Source of the DNA: Sinomonas atrocyanea
GTDB lineage: Bacteria; Actinomycetota; Actinomycetes; Actinomycetales; Micrococcaceae
Direction: 5' to 3'
DNA length: 64,000 bases
Assembly (NCBI RefSeq): GCF_001577305.1
Contig: NZ_CP014518.1
Location: 4,216,001 to 4,280,000 of the forward strand
The translations under genes were made by a program, and so were the position numbers. The notes below the pieces were generated by a model, which was not told where the DNA came from, did not search any database, and saw only the letters and a program-made list of their open reading frames with translations. Every line of letters begins with the position of its first letter. Position 1 is the stretch's first letter. Positions 44,198 through 52,708 of the stretch are shown in pieces.

Positions 44198-45247
44198 TCA
44201 GGCTCCCTGGACGTCGAGGACGACCTTCACGTCGTCCTCCTGGCGCTCGAAGGCCTTCCCGAAGTCGTCCAGCGGCACGCGGCGGGTGATCAGCCGGGCC
44301 AGCCAGTCGCCGTCGGCCTTCTTCAGCGCCTCTGCGGCGGCCTCGTAGTGGCCGCGGTTGGCGTTGACGGAGCCGAAGACAACGTCGTTGCCGAGCACCG
44401 CCTCACGGTTCGCCGCTCCGACGTCGACCGGGAGGCGCTTGCCCGTGGACGAGACGCCGGTGAGGCAGGTGACGGCGTCGAGGCCGTGCTTGGTGATGGT
44501 CTCCATGACGACTGACGGTACGCCGGTGCACTCGATGAGGACGTCCGCGAGGACCCCCGAGTCGGTCAGCGTGTCCGTGTGGTACGTGGCACCGAGGGCC
44601 TTGACGAGGTCCGGCTTGGGGCCGTCCTCCACCTGGTCGAAGACGTGCACTTCGAGGCCGCGCTGGACTCCGAGCAGTGCGGCGAGCAGCCCCACCGGCC
44701 CGGCTCCGGTCACGACCGCGACCTTGGGGTCGAAGAACGCCCGCTGCCCGATCGCCTCCGTATGCTGCCAGGCCTTCGCCACGATGGTGGTCGGCTCGAG
44801 CAGGACGCCCACGCCCTCGAGCGCGGGGTCGAGCTTGACGAGGGCATCCGGCTCGGCGCGGTACTGCTCGCGGGCGAATCCGTGCAGGCCCTTGATGCCG
44901 TGCTCCGTGTACTTGCCGTTGCGGCACATGTCCCACTGGCCCTTTGCGCACGCCGCGCACGGCTCCGGGTCGGGACGGCGCACGATGCCCACCACGAGGT
45001 CGCCCTCCGCCAGGCCGGAGCCCTCGGGGGCCGAGACGACACGGCCGAGGTTCTCATGGCCGAGGATGAGGTGGTCGCTGCCGGCCGGCGCCTCCCCGTA
45101 CTCGCCGGAGACGATCTCCTTGTCCGTCCCGCAGAGGCCGACGGCGATCACCTCCACGAGCACGCCGCCCTCCGCCTCCCCCGGTGCGTCCACCTGCAGC
45201 AGCTCGAGGGAATCCTTCACACCCGGCCGTACGCCCAAAGCCTTCAC
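44198..45247 (-). CDS. Glucose 1-dehydrogenase (MDR family)
   Basis: A 349-aa zinc MDR enzyme with the glucose-dehydrogenase pattern GLCGTDKEIVSGEYG, GHENLGRV and the cysteine loop CAACAKGQWDMC. The cofactor motif is GAGPVGLLAALL, and the C-terminal domain (VDVGAANREAVLGNDVVFGSVNANRGHY) matches the Gluc_dehyd_C type. It oxidises glucose to gluconolactone. GTG 45247 is chosen because GGAAGGTGG lies 5 nt upstream. Probably cotranscribed with the GH15 gene. Confidence 0.85.
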   Translation of the reverse strand: MKALGVRPGVKDSLELLQVDAPGEAEGGVLVEVIAVGLCGTDKEIVSGEYGEAPAGSDHLILGHENLGRVVSAPEGSGLAEGDLVVGIVRRPDPEPCAACAKGQWDMCRNGKYTEHGIKGLHGFAREQYRAEPDALVKLDPALEGVGVLLEPTTIVAKAWQHTEAIGQRAFFDPKVAVVTGAGPVGLLAALLGVQRGLEVHVFDQVEDGPKPDLVKALGATYHTDTLTDSGVLADVLIECTGVPSVVMETITKHGLDAVTCLTGVSSTGKRLPVDVGAANREAVLGNDVVFGSVNANRGHYEAAAEALKKADGDWLARLITRRVPLDDFGKAFERQEDDVKVVLDVQGA

Positions 45248-45269
45248 GGGGTCCACCTTCCACGCGCTC

Positions 45270-45303
45270 GCTGAACTTCTCGCTGTGCTGAACTTCTCGC
45301 TGT
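45270..45303. repeat. Perfect 17-bp tandem duplication in the glucose dehydrogenase leader
   Basis: GCTGAACTTCTCGCTGT occurs twice head-to-tail (45270-45286, 45287-45303), 23-56 bp before the glucose dehydrogenase start in the 214-bp divergent gap to vanW. A recent duplication; it could affect promoter spacing or a regulator site. Confidence 0.8.
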
Positions 45304-45461
45304 CGTGGAAAGCCTTCCCGCGCGCGGGGACCCCGAAACGGATTCTGAGCGCACGCCGAGGCAATACCCAGCCGGCTCCCGGCCGGGTGTCTCCGCCCGG
45401 ATCCGGCGCGGGGAGCTCGTATGCTGGGGCTATCATCGCCAGCAGCAGGACGAGGTGGACC

Positions 45462-46319
45462 ATGGCGCGCAGGCTATTCGGCGAGATCCACCCCGTCACG
45501 TACCGCATCTCCGTGGCGAAGGGCAGGTTCCTGCGGAACGTGAGTGACCTGCGGCCGACCCTGCACCTGGCGCGGACCCGCGATGTGGCAGACCTCCCGG
45601 CGGTGGTGTACCGGCACAGCTCCCTGATCCGCAGACGCCTGGGCAACGTCAATCCGGAGCTGCAGGAGAACAAGGCCGTGAGCCTGTCCATCGCGGCGCC
45701 GAAGGTGGACGGCGTGCTGATCCGGCCCGGCGAGGTGTTCTCGTTCTGGAATCTGGTCGGGCCGGTGAGCGCGCGGCGCGGCTACAAGGAGGGCCTCACG
45801 ATCGACCACGACCGGGCCGCGAGCGGGATCGGCGGCGGGATGTGCCAGTTCACCAACCTGATCCATTGGATGGTGCTGCACACGCCGTTGGAGATCGTGG
45901 AGCACCACCACCACTCGGGGCTCGACCTCTTCCCGGACTTCAATCGCCAGATTCCGTTCGGCACGGGCACGTCCATTGTGTACAACTACCTGGACTACCG
46001 GTTCCGGAACCCGACCTCGCAGACCTTCCAGCTCCGGGTCTCGGCCGGAGCCGAGTACCTCTCCGGGGAGCTCCGCGCGGAAGCGCCCCTCCCGCTCAAG
46101 TACCACGTCCACGAGCAGGATTCCTGCTTCTTCCGGAAGGACGGCAACGTCTACCGGCACAACTCCATCTACCGGACCGCGCGGGACAAGCGGACCGGGC
46201 TCGAGGTGCTTCGGCAGCACGTGTCCACCACCACGGCGCTGGTCTGCTACCCGGAGGAGCTGATCCGCTTCCCGATCCTCGACGAGCGCCCCCTGGGCGC
46301 CACCGTGGAGGCCCGCTGA
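45462..46319 (+). CDS. VanW family protein
   Basis: A 285-aa VanW-domain protein. The core reads VLIRPGEVFSFWNLVGPVSARRGYKEGL, SGIGGGMCQFTNLIHWMVL and VEHHHHSGLDLFPDFNRQIPFG, all characteristic of the family found in vancomycin-resistance clusters and many Gram-positives. Biochemical function is not established. No signal peptide or TM segment, unlike longer VanW proteins. GAGGTGG before ATG 45462. It is convergent with the DUF779 gene across a nested hairpin. Confidence 0.9.
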   Translation: MARRLFGEIHPVTYRISVAKGRFLRNVSDLRPTLHLARTRDVADLPAVVYRHSSLIRRRLGNVNPELQENKAVSLSIAAPKVDGVLIRPGEVFSFWNLVGPVSARRGYKEGLTIDHDRAASGIGGGMCQFTNLIHWMVLHTPLEIVEHHHHSGLDLFPDFNRQIPFGTGTSIVYNYLDYRFRNPTSQTFQLRVSAGAEYLSGELRAEAPLPLKYHVHEQDSCFFRKDGNVYRHNSIYRTARDKRTGLEVLRQHVSTTTALVCYPEELIRFPILDERPLGATVEAR

Positions 46320-46359
46320 CCTGCGCCCGGGCCCTGGCCTGCGCCCGGCAGCCCGTCCG

Positions 46360-46448
46360 TTCCTGCCCACTATGGGCCGCCCCGGGCGCGCGTCAGCGGC
46401 GCGCCGCCGTGCGACACGCCGCTGACTGCGCCCCAAAGCGGGCAGGAA
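46360..46448. terminator. Nested convergent terminator between vanW and the DUF779 gene
   Basis: Outer arms TTCCTGCCC/GGGCAGGAA (46360-46368, 46440-46448) enclose an inner perfect 10-bp stem GTCAGCGGCG/CGCCGCTGAC (46392-46401, 46417-46426). It lies between two convergent stops (46319 and 46459). Confidence 0.65.
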
Positions 46449-46458
46449 GGGACACGCC

Positions 46459-46863
46459 CTAGGGGATGTCCAGGATCTCGCTGCGGATGAGGAACCGCTT
46501 GCCCTCGGGGGCCTCGAGCGAGAAGCCGCTCCCGCGCCCCGCCACCACGTCCACGGTGAGACGGGTGTGGGACCAGTACCCGAACTGCTCCCGGGACATC
46601 CAGAAGGGCAGCTCCCCGCGCCCGGGCACATCGAAGACGCCCAGGAGGACGTCCGCGTCGCCCGTGAGGAACTCCCCGGCCGGGTAGCACATGGGCGCCG
46701 ACCCGTCGCAGCACCCGCCGGACTGGTGGAACATCAGCGGCCCGTGGCGCTCCCAGAGGGTGTCCAGGAGGGCCAGCGCGGGCGCGGTCAGCGCGACCCG
46801 GGAGAAGTCCTCCCCGGGCAGCGCCGGCCGTGCCGCGAGGGCTGCCTCGTGCTCGGTGGCCAT
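46459..46863 (-). CDS. DUF779 domain-containing protein
   Basis: A 134-aa protein with the DUF779 pattern: LMFHQSGGCCDGSAPMCYP near residues 43-61, with a cysteine group that may bind metal, and FWMSREQFGYWSHTRLTVDV. The family is encoded next to acetaldehyde dehydrogenases in many actinobacteria, and that context holds here. Its ATG shares a base with the stop of adhP (TGATG). Proposed accessory role in ethanol/acetaldehyde metabolism; biochemistry not established. Confidence 0.9.
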   Translation of the reverse strand: MATEHEAALAARPALPGEDFSRVALTAPALALLDTLWERHGPLMFHQSGGCCDGSAPMCYPAGEFLTGDADVLLGVFDVPGRGELPFWMSREQFGYWSHTRLTVDVVAGRGSGFSLEAPEGKRFLIRSEILDIP

Positions 46864-47906
46864 CAGTACTTGATGACCACGCGGCCGTCGATCTTGGCGT
46901 GGTGCATCTCGTCGAAGACCTGGTTGATCTCCTCCAGGTCCCGGGTGTGGAACGTGGGGTGGATGAGGCCGCGCGCGTAGAAGTCGAGCGCCTCCTCGAG
47001 GTCCTGCCGCGTGCCGACGATCGAGCCGCGGATCGTGAGGCCCTTGAGGACGATGTCGAAGATGGGCGCCGGGAAGTCGCCCGGGGGCAGGCCGTTGAAC
47101 ACGATGGTCCCGCCGCGCCTCGTCATGCCGATCGCCTGGCCGAACGCGGCCGGGTGGACGGCGGTGACGAGGACGCCGTGGGCGCCGCCGGTGGCCTCCT
47201 GAATGGCCGACGCCGGGTCCTCGGCGAACGCGTTGACGGTCACCTCGGCGCCGTGCTTCCTCGCGAGGGCCAGCTTCTCGTCCGCGACGTCGACGGCGGC
47301 GACGCGCATGCCCATCGCGACCGCGTACTGCACCGCGATGTGGCCCAGGCCGCCGATGCCGGAGACGACGACCCACTCGCCCGGCCGGACCTCGGTCTGC
47401 TTGAGGCCCTTGTACACGGTCACCCCGGCGCACAGGACCGGCGCGACCTCGTATGGGTCCGAGCCCTCAGGGATGCGGGCGGCGAACTTGGTGTCGACGA
47501 GCATGTACTGCCCGAACGAGCCGTCTACCCCGTAGCCGCCGTTCTGCTGCGCCTCGCACAGGGTCTCCCAGCCGGTGCGGCAGTACTGGCAGGTGCCGCA
47601 CGCGCTCCACAGCCACGCGTTGCCGATGAGGTCACCTATCCGGATATCAGTGATGTCGCTGACGCCCTCGCCGAGGGCGACGACGGTGCCCACGCCCTCG
47701 TGGCCGGGCACGAGCGGCAGCTTGGGCTTGACGGGCCAGTCGCCCTGGGCCGCGTGGAGGTCGGTGTGGCAGACGCCGCTCGAGATGAGCTTCACGAGCG
47801 CCTGGCCGGGGCCCGGCGCGGGGACCTGCAGGTCGTCGATGGTCAGTTCCGTGCCGAAGTCGTGGACGACGGCGGCCCGGAAGGTCTCGGGGATGGCAGC
47901 GGTCAT
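46863..47906 (-). CDS. adhP: Zinc-dependent alcohol dehydrogenase AdhP
   Basis: A 347-aa MDR alcohol dehydrogenase. The catalytic zinc set is GVCHTDLH and GHEGVGTV, the structural zinc cysteines are CGTCQYCRTGWETLC, and the cofactor motif is GIGGLGHIAVQYA with VDVADEK (NAD). It oxidises ethanol and other primary alcohols to aldehydes, which the adjacent aldehyde dehydrogenase would oxidise further. ATG 47906 is chosen since AAAGGAG sits 7 nt upstream; an ATG at 47912 is too close to it. A strong hairpin separates it from the aldehyde dehydrogenase gene. Confidence 0.92.
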   Translation of the reverse strand: MTAAIPETFRAAVVHDFGTELTIDDLQVPAPGPGQALVKLISSGVCHTDLHAAQGDWPVKPKLPLVPGHEGVGTVVALGEGVSDITDIRIGDLIGNAWLWSACGTCQYCRTGWETLCEAQQNGGYGVDGSFGQYMLVDTKFAARIPEGSDPYEVAPVLCAGVTVYKGLKQTEVRPGEWVVVSGIGGLGHIAVQYAVAMGMRVAAVDVADEKLALARKHGAEVTVNAFAEDPASAIQEATGGAHGVLVTAVHPAAFGQAIGMTRRGGTIVFNGLPPGDFPAPIFDIVLKGLTIRGSIVGTRQDLEEALDFYARGLIHPTFHTRDLEEINQVFDEMHHAKIDGRVVIKY

Positions 47907-47949
47907 GGTCATGCTCCTTTGCATGGCGGGGCGGTGAGGGGTGCGGGAG

Positions 47950-47994
47950 GCGGGACGCACGACGGCGGCGGGTCGCCGCCGTCGTGCGTCCCGC
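47950..47994 (-). terminator. Strong hairpin after the aldehyde dehydrogenase gene
   Basis: A perfect 21-bp stem (47950-47970 with 47974-47994) and 3-nt GGT loop, beginning 19 nt past the aldehyde dehydrogenase stop on the minus strand. Core ACGCACGACGGCGGCG. It may reduce readthrough into adhP. Confidence 0.75.
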
Positions 47995-48013
47995 GGTGGG
48001 GACGGGGTACGGC

Positions 48014-49536
48014 CTAGAAGAAGCCGAGCTTGGACTCGGCGTAGGAGACGAGCAGGTTCTTGGTCTGCTGGTAGTGCTCGAGCATCATGAGGTGGGTCTC
48101 ACGGCCGATGCCGGAGGACTTGTACCCGCCGAACGCGGCGTGCGCGGGGTAGGCGTGGTAGTTGTTCACCCACACGCGGCCGGCCTGGATGTCGCGGCCG
48201 GCGCGGTAGGCGGTGTTGCCGTCGCGGGACCAGACGCCGGCGCCGAGGCCGTAGAGGGTGTCGTTGGCGATCTCGAGGGCCTCCTCGTAGTCGGAGAACT
48301 TCGTGACCGAGACGACGGGGCCGAAGATCTCCTCCTGGAAGATGCGCATCCTGTTGTTGCCCTCGAACACGGTGGGCTCGACGTAGTAGCCGCCCGCGAG
48401 CTCGCCGGGCAGCTCGGCGCGGCGGCCGCCGGTGAGGACCTTGGCGCCCTCGGCCTTGCCGATCTCGATGTAGGAGAGGATCTTCTCGAGCTGGTCGTTG
48501 GAGGCCTGCGCGCCGATCATCGTCTCGGTGTCCAGCGGGTTGCCCTGCTTGATGGCACGGGTCCGCTCGACCACGTCGCCGAGGAACCGCTCGTAGATGC
48601 CCTCCTGGATGAGCGCCCGGGACGGGCAGGTGCAGACCTCGCCCTGGTTGAGGGCGAAGAGCGTGAAGCCCTCCTGGGCCTTGTCGTAGAAGGCGTCGTC
48701 CTTCGCGGCGATGTCGTCGAAGAAGATGTTCGGGCTCTTGCCGCCGAGCTCGAGGGTGACGGGGATGAGGTTCTGGGACGCGTACTGCATGATGAGCCGG
48801 CCCGTGGTGGTCTCGCCGGTGAAGGCGATCTTGCGGATCCGGGGGCTCGAGGCGAGCGGCTTGCCGGCCTCGACGCCGAAGCCGTTGACGATGTTGAGCA
48901 CGCCGGCCGGGAGCAGGTCGCCGATCAGCTCGGCGAGGACGAGGACGCTCGCCGGGGTCTGCTCCGCCGGCTTGAGGACCACTGCGTTGCCGGCCGCCAG
49001 GGCGGGGGCGAGCTTCCACGTGGCCATGAGCAGCGGGAAGTTCCACGGGATGATCTGCCCGACCACGCCGAGCGGCTCGTGGAAGTGGTAGGCGGTGGTG
49101 TTCTCGTCGATCTGGGAGAGCGAGCCCTCCTGGGCGCGGATGGCGCCGGCGTAGTAGCGGAAGTGGTCGACGGCGAGCGGCAGGTCCGCGGCCAGGGTCT
49201 CGCGGACGGGCTTGCCGTTGTCCCACGTCTCGGCCACGGCGAGCAGCTCGAGGTTCTCCTCGATGCGGTCCGCGATGCGGTGCAGGATGAGCGCGCGCTC
49301 GGCCACGGAGGTCTTGCCCCAGCCGGGGCGGCCTTGTGGGCGGCGTCGAGGGCGAGCTCGATGTCCGCGGCCTGCGAGCGCGCGACCTCGCAGATCACCT
49401 TGCCGGTGACCGGGGTGATGTTCTCGAAGTACTCCCCGCCGACGGGGGCGACCCACTCGCCGCCGATGTAGTTCTCGTAGCGGTCCTTGAAGGTGACCTT
49501 GGATCCTTCAGTGCCGGGGAAGGCGTAGACGGTCAT
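48014..49536 (-). pseudogene. NAD-dependent aldehyde dehydrogenase, single-base frameshift
   Basis: The start (MTVYAFPGTEGSKVTF, ATG 49536, GGGAG upstream) and about 70 residues lie in one frame. From about 49323 the homology continues in another (WGKTSVAERALILHRIADRI) to the stop at 48014. One missing G/C near 49321-49328 (AAPGWGKT expected) restores a 507-aa ExaC/AldA-type enzyme that oxidises acetaldehyde to acetate. Key residues are intact: Glu in LELGGKSPN and the catalytic cysteine in GEVCTCPSR. No other damage is visible, so a sequencing error or very recent mutation is likely. The upstream gap 49537-49666 holds its promoter region. Confidence 0.87.
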
Positions 49537-49666
49537 GGCGAAACTCCCTTGTCTCCTGGTGCCGGTGGACCGGCGTTGCAGTGAGCGTAGGAGCGGAGGG
49601 GTTGCAGGCGGGTTGCACGCCTGTGGCGTGGATCACAGCCGGGTGGCGGGCTGCGGCGCCCCCGGG

Positions 49667-49903
49667 TCAGCGGCGGATGCGGTACGGGCCGCTGAGCTGC
49701 CCGACGGGAATGGGCACACCCGCCCACGGCAGCGTGGTCCCCGGAACGAACACCGACTCGGCGTTGAAGCTGCGCTGCCGGCGCCGCCCGGAGGCGACCT
49801 CCCAGACGACGTAGATGCGACCGCCGCCGGATGCCACGGCGTACCCGTGGACCTCCATCCCGCCGTCCCTGGCGATGACCCTCTGGGCGTCAGGGGAAGT
49901 CAC
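49667..49903 (-). CDS. Small hypothetical protein, 78 aa
   Basis: A beta-rich small protein: VIARDGGMEVHGYAVASGGG, RIYVVWEVASGRRRQRSF. The GTG start overlaps the stop of the upstream small gene (GTGA). No family recognised. The pair is divergent from the LuxR-type regulator. Confidence 0.65.
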   Translation of the reverse strand: MTSPDAQRVIARDGGMEVHGYAVASGGGRIYVVWEVASGRRRQRSFNAESVFVPGTTLPWAGVPIPVGQLSGPYRIRR

Positions 49904-50106
49904 GCGCGGTCTGCCCCCTGGGCGTGGAACGGGAGGCCGCGCTGGTGCAGTGCGGCGACGATCTCCTGCTCGCGCTCGGCCAGGGCTTCGGCGGCTCCGA
50001 GCGTCCCGCGGGCGCCCGCCTGGCGCAGGGCATCCTCCACTTCGGCGAGCTCGACGATGAGTTCGCGGACGGTGGCGTGGTCCTTTTCGGCTGGCATCTG
50101 CAACAT
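49900..50106 (-). CDS. Small helical hypothetical protein, 68 aa
   Basis: A charged, coiled-coil-like sequence (ATVRELIVELAEVEDALRQAG... AEALAEREQEIVAAL). ATG 50106 is used; GTG 50115 is in frame. Coupled to the next small gene by a GTGA overlap. Two dyads lie between it and the divergent response regulator. Function unknown. Confidence 0.6.
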   Translation of the reverse strand: MLQMPAEKDHATVRELIVELAEVEDALRQAGARGTLGAAEALAEREQEIVAALHQRGLPFHAQGADRA

Positions 50107-50125
50107 GGGGTCCACGCTAGTGGGG

Positions 50126-50159
50126 GACAGACAAGTCTGTCTTCACCCCCAAGGGTGAA
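50126..50159. promoter_or_regulatory. Adjacent double dyad between small genes and response regulator
   Basis: GACAGAC-AA-GTCTGTC (50126-50141) is directly followed by TTCACCC-N4-GGGTGAA (50142-50159). Both have perfect 7-bp arms. They occupy the 78-bp divergent gap and are likely operators for the LuxR-type regulator or another factor. Confidence 0.6.
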
Positions 50160-50184
50160 GTGGGGACGCGTAGAGTGAGGGGTT

Positions 50185-50847
50185 ATGGGTGCGATTCGCG
50201 CGGCGCTGGTGAACGACTACGAAGTGGTCGCACAGGGCCTGGTCAGCATGCTGCGGGAGTACCGGGACGCCATCCAGGTCGTCGAGGTGGACCTCAGCGG
50301 GACCGTGGGCCAGCCGGTGGACCTCACCCTGTACGACACCTTCGCGGCCACGCAGGGCGACAGCGAGGCCGTGCGCCGGCTCACGGCCAACCCGCTCGCG
50401 GGCAAGGTGGTGGTCTACTCGTGGAATCTGGACCCCGACCTCGTCTCGGCGGCGCTCGCCAACGGGGCCACGGCGTACCTCTCCAAGAGCCTCCCCGCGC
50501 GCCACCTCGTCTCGGCGCTCCAGGCTGTGCACCGCGGCGAGCTCCGGGCGCTGGCACCGGCCGACGGAGCGGGGACCGGAGTCCGCGGCGACTGGCCGGG
50601 CCGGGCGGAGGGTCTCACCCCGCGCGAGGCCGAGGTGCTGGCCCTCATCACCCAGGGGTTGGGCAACGCGGAGATCTGCGAGAGGACGCACCTCTCGATC
50701 AACTCCGTCAAGACGTTCATCCGCAGCTGCTACCGCCGGATCGGGGTGACGAACCGGAGCCAGGCGATCCTGTGGGGCATCGAGCACGGCTTCCGCCCGG
50801 ACCGGGCACGGATCCGGGTCGACGAGGCGGGGCGGGAAGAGCGCTAG
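50185..50847 (+). CDS. LuxR/NarL-family response regulator
   Basis: A 220-aa protein. The N-terminal receiver-like domain is degenerate: VNDYEVVAQGLVSML replaces the usual paired acidic start, with candidate Asp in LTLYDTF and Lys in YLSKSLP. The C-terminal HTH is typical (LTPREAEVLALITQGLGNAEICERTHLSINSVKTFIRSCYRRIGV). GAGG lies 5 nt before the ATG. No histidine kinase is nearby, so it is an orphan, possibly phosphorylation-independent. Divergent from two small genes with a double dyad between. Confidence 0.87.
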   Translation: MGAIRAALVNDYEVVAQGLVSMLREYRDAIQVVEVDLSGTVGQPVDLTLYDTFAATQGDSEAVRRLTANPLAGKVVVYSWNLDPDLVSAALANGATAYLSKSLPARHLVSALQAVHRGELRALAPADGAGTGVRGDWPGRAEGLTPREAEVLALITQGLGNAEICERTHLSINSVKTFIRSCYRRIGVTNRSQAILWGIEHGFRPDRARIRVDEAGREER

Positions 50848-50886
50848 GCTCCCCGGCAGCCCGCGGCAGCCGGCCGCCGTCGTGCG

Positions 50887-51861
50887 TCAGGCGAGCGCCA
50901 GGGTCAGGCGCCCCTCGCCCGGCTCCCACACCGCCGGCGTGCCGAGCGCGGCGCACAGCCGTTCCATCCGGGCAGCGATCGGGCGGCCGGACCGGCCCGC
51001 GAGCATCGCGCGGCGGTCTGCGATGAGGGTCGGCCAGAGCGCGAGCCCCACGGCAGCGCCGCCGCCGTCGAAGTCCACGCCGAAGATGAAGGACTGGTCG
51101 TTGCGCTCGACCGGGTCGACCGCGTAGTCGTCGATGAAGTCGCCCGCGCCGTAGATGATGGGGCGGCCGCGGTGGACCTCGATGCCCCGGACGATATGCG
51201 GCGAGTGGCCGAAGACGAGGTCGGCGCCGTCCTCCACGAGGAGGTGCGCGAGGGCGCGGTGCTCGGCGGGCACCTCGGCGCCCCAGTTGCCGCCCCAGTG
51301 CGCCGAGACGATGAGGACGTCCACCGCGTCGCGCGTGGCCCGGACCAGCTCGCGGAGCCGGCGCCCGAGCGGATGCGCGGCGTCCACCGGGGCGTACGCC
51401 ACCCCCGCGCGCCGCGGGGCCGCGGCCCACTCCGGGGTGTTGTCGGTGAAGGCGACGAGGCCGACGTCGAGCCCTCCCGCGCGCACGACGGCGGGCGCCC
51501 ACGCGGCGTCGTCGTCCCACCCCGCGCCGGCGTGGCGGATGCCCGCGCCGTCGAGGAGGTCGAGGGTCTCCCCCAGCGCCTCGGGACCGAAGTCGAGCGT
51601 GTGGTTGTTCGCGAGCGAGACCGCCTCGACGCGGGCCGCGGCCAGGCACGCGACATTGCGGGGTGCGGAACGGAAGTGGAAGACCTTGCCCGGCCAGGGC
51701 GAGCCGCCCCGGGCGAGGACGCACTCGAGGTTGGCGAGGCGCAGGTCCGCGTCCGCGAGCACCGGCAGGGTGTCTCCCCAGACCGAGGCGGGCGGCGCCG
51801 TGCGCAGCCGCTCGTCCACGAGGCGGCCGAGCATGATATCGCCCACCAGTGCGATCCGCAT
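50887..51861 (-). CDS. CapA family protein (metallophosphoesterase-like)
   Basis: A 324-aa PGA_cap-domain protein with metal-site motifs in order: VGDIMLGRLVDE (residue 7), NLECVLARGG (44), LANNHTLDFG (83), VSAHWGGNWGAEVP (185) and GHSPHIVRGIEV (218). The family includes the poly-gamma-glutamate capsule protein CapA and many cytosolic homologues of unknown substrate. No signal peptide or membrane anchor here. It is 9 nt downstream of the hypothetical gene at 52584 and probably cotranscribed. Confidence 0.9.
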   Translation of the reverse strand: MRIALVGDIMLGRLVDERLRTAPPASVWGDTLPVLADADLRLANLECVLARGGSPWPGKVFHFRSAPRNVACLAAARVEAVSLANNHTLDFGPEALGETLDLLDGAGIRHAGAGWDDDAAWAPAVVRAGGLDVGLVAFTDNTPEWAAAPRRAGVAYAPVDAAHPLGRRLRELVRATRDAVDVLIVSAHWGGNWGAEVPAEHRALAHLLVEDGADLVFGHSPHIVRGIEVHRGRPIIYGAGDFIDDYAVDPVERNDQSFIFGVDFDGGGAAVGLALWPTLIADRRAMLAGRSGRPIAARMERLCAALGTPAVWEPGEGRLTLALA

Positions 51862-51870
51862 GTGCGCCCG

Positions 51871-52584
51871 CTACCCGGCGGCGGGCTCCCTGCCGCCGAC
51901 CGCCACGAGGTGCTCCATGCGGGCACCGAGCGCATCGATGCCGGGGCCGAACTGGCCCCCCAGGCCCGCGATCCGCACGTAGCCCTCGAAGGCCAGCAGG
52001 AGCAGCGCGGCGAGGTGCGCGTCCAGTGCGGGCTCCCGCTCCTTGGGCAGGAGCCGCAGGAGCCATCCGTGCCGGTCCGCGGACTCCTCGAGGTAGGCGG
52101 ACGCGCTGGCCGTGCCCGGGTGGGACTCCCGCTGCGCGCGGGTGAAGAGGCGCAGGAGGTCGGAGCCGCCGTCCGGCTCCACCGCCTTGCCGAGGTGGTC
52201 GTGCTGCAGGGCGCCGAGGAGCTGGAGCTCGTCCTCGCTCAGCCCGCGGCCGGCGTCGAGGTGCACCCCCACGAGGATCTCCACGGCCTCGGAGCGCTCG
52301 CGCCGGCCCGCCCACACGAGGCGGGCGGCGTGCTCCACGAAGGAGCACAGGAGCGGGGCGGCCTCAGTGCCGAAGCCGAGCCGGTCGAGCCCCAGCACGG
52401 CCTGGGCCGTGCGCTTGGCCCGCATGAGCCAGCCCCAGGCGACCGCCACGGCGCGCGCCTCGTCGAGCTCCTCCCGCGAGCCGTTCTCGATCCAGTGCGC
52501 CGGCGCGGGGATGGGATGGTCGATCAGGGCGACCAGGTCATCGAGGGCGTGGGCCCAGCTGTCAGCAGACGCGTTCTCCGCCAT
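51871..52584 (-). CDS. Hypothetical protein, 237 aa
   Basis: A mostly helical soluble protein (RAVAVAWGWLMRAKRTAQAVLGL; PLLCSFVEHAARLVWAGRRERSE), resembling in pattern actinobacterial proteins of unknown function with HEPN-like helices, but no firm family can be given. It is cotranscribed with the CapA-like gene and divergent from the Gmad2-LysM gene. Confidence 0.75.
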   Translation of the reverse strand: MAENASADSWAHALDDLVALIDHPIPAPAHWIENGSREELDEARAVAVAWGWLMRAKRTAQAVLGLDRLGFGTEAAPLLCSFVEHAARLVWAGRRERSEAVEILVGVHLDAGRGLSEDELQLLGALQHDHLGKAVEPDGGSDLLRLFTRAQRESHPGTASASAYLEESADRHGWLLRLLPKEREPALDAHLAALLLLAFEGYVRIAGLGGQFGPGIDALGARMEHLVAVGGREPAAG

Positions 52585-52708
52585 GCCACCAGTGTGCGCC
52601 TACCTGCGGGCCGCCGGGGAGGCCCATAGCCTCTGGTGCACGGGGCGCCCGGCCCGCGCGGGCCGCCCGGCCTTGTCGGCCGCGCCGCGCGGGCGTGAGA
52701 CTGGGGGC

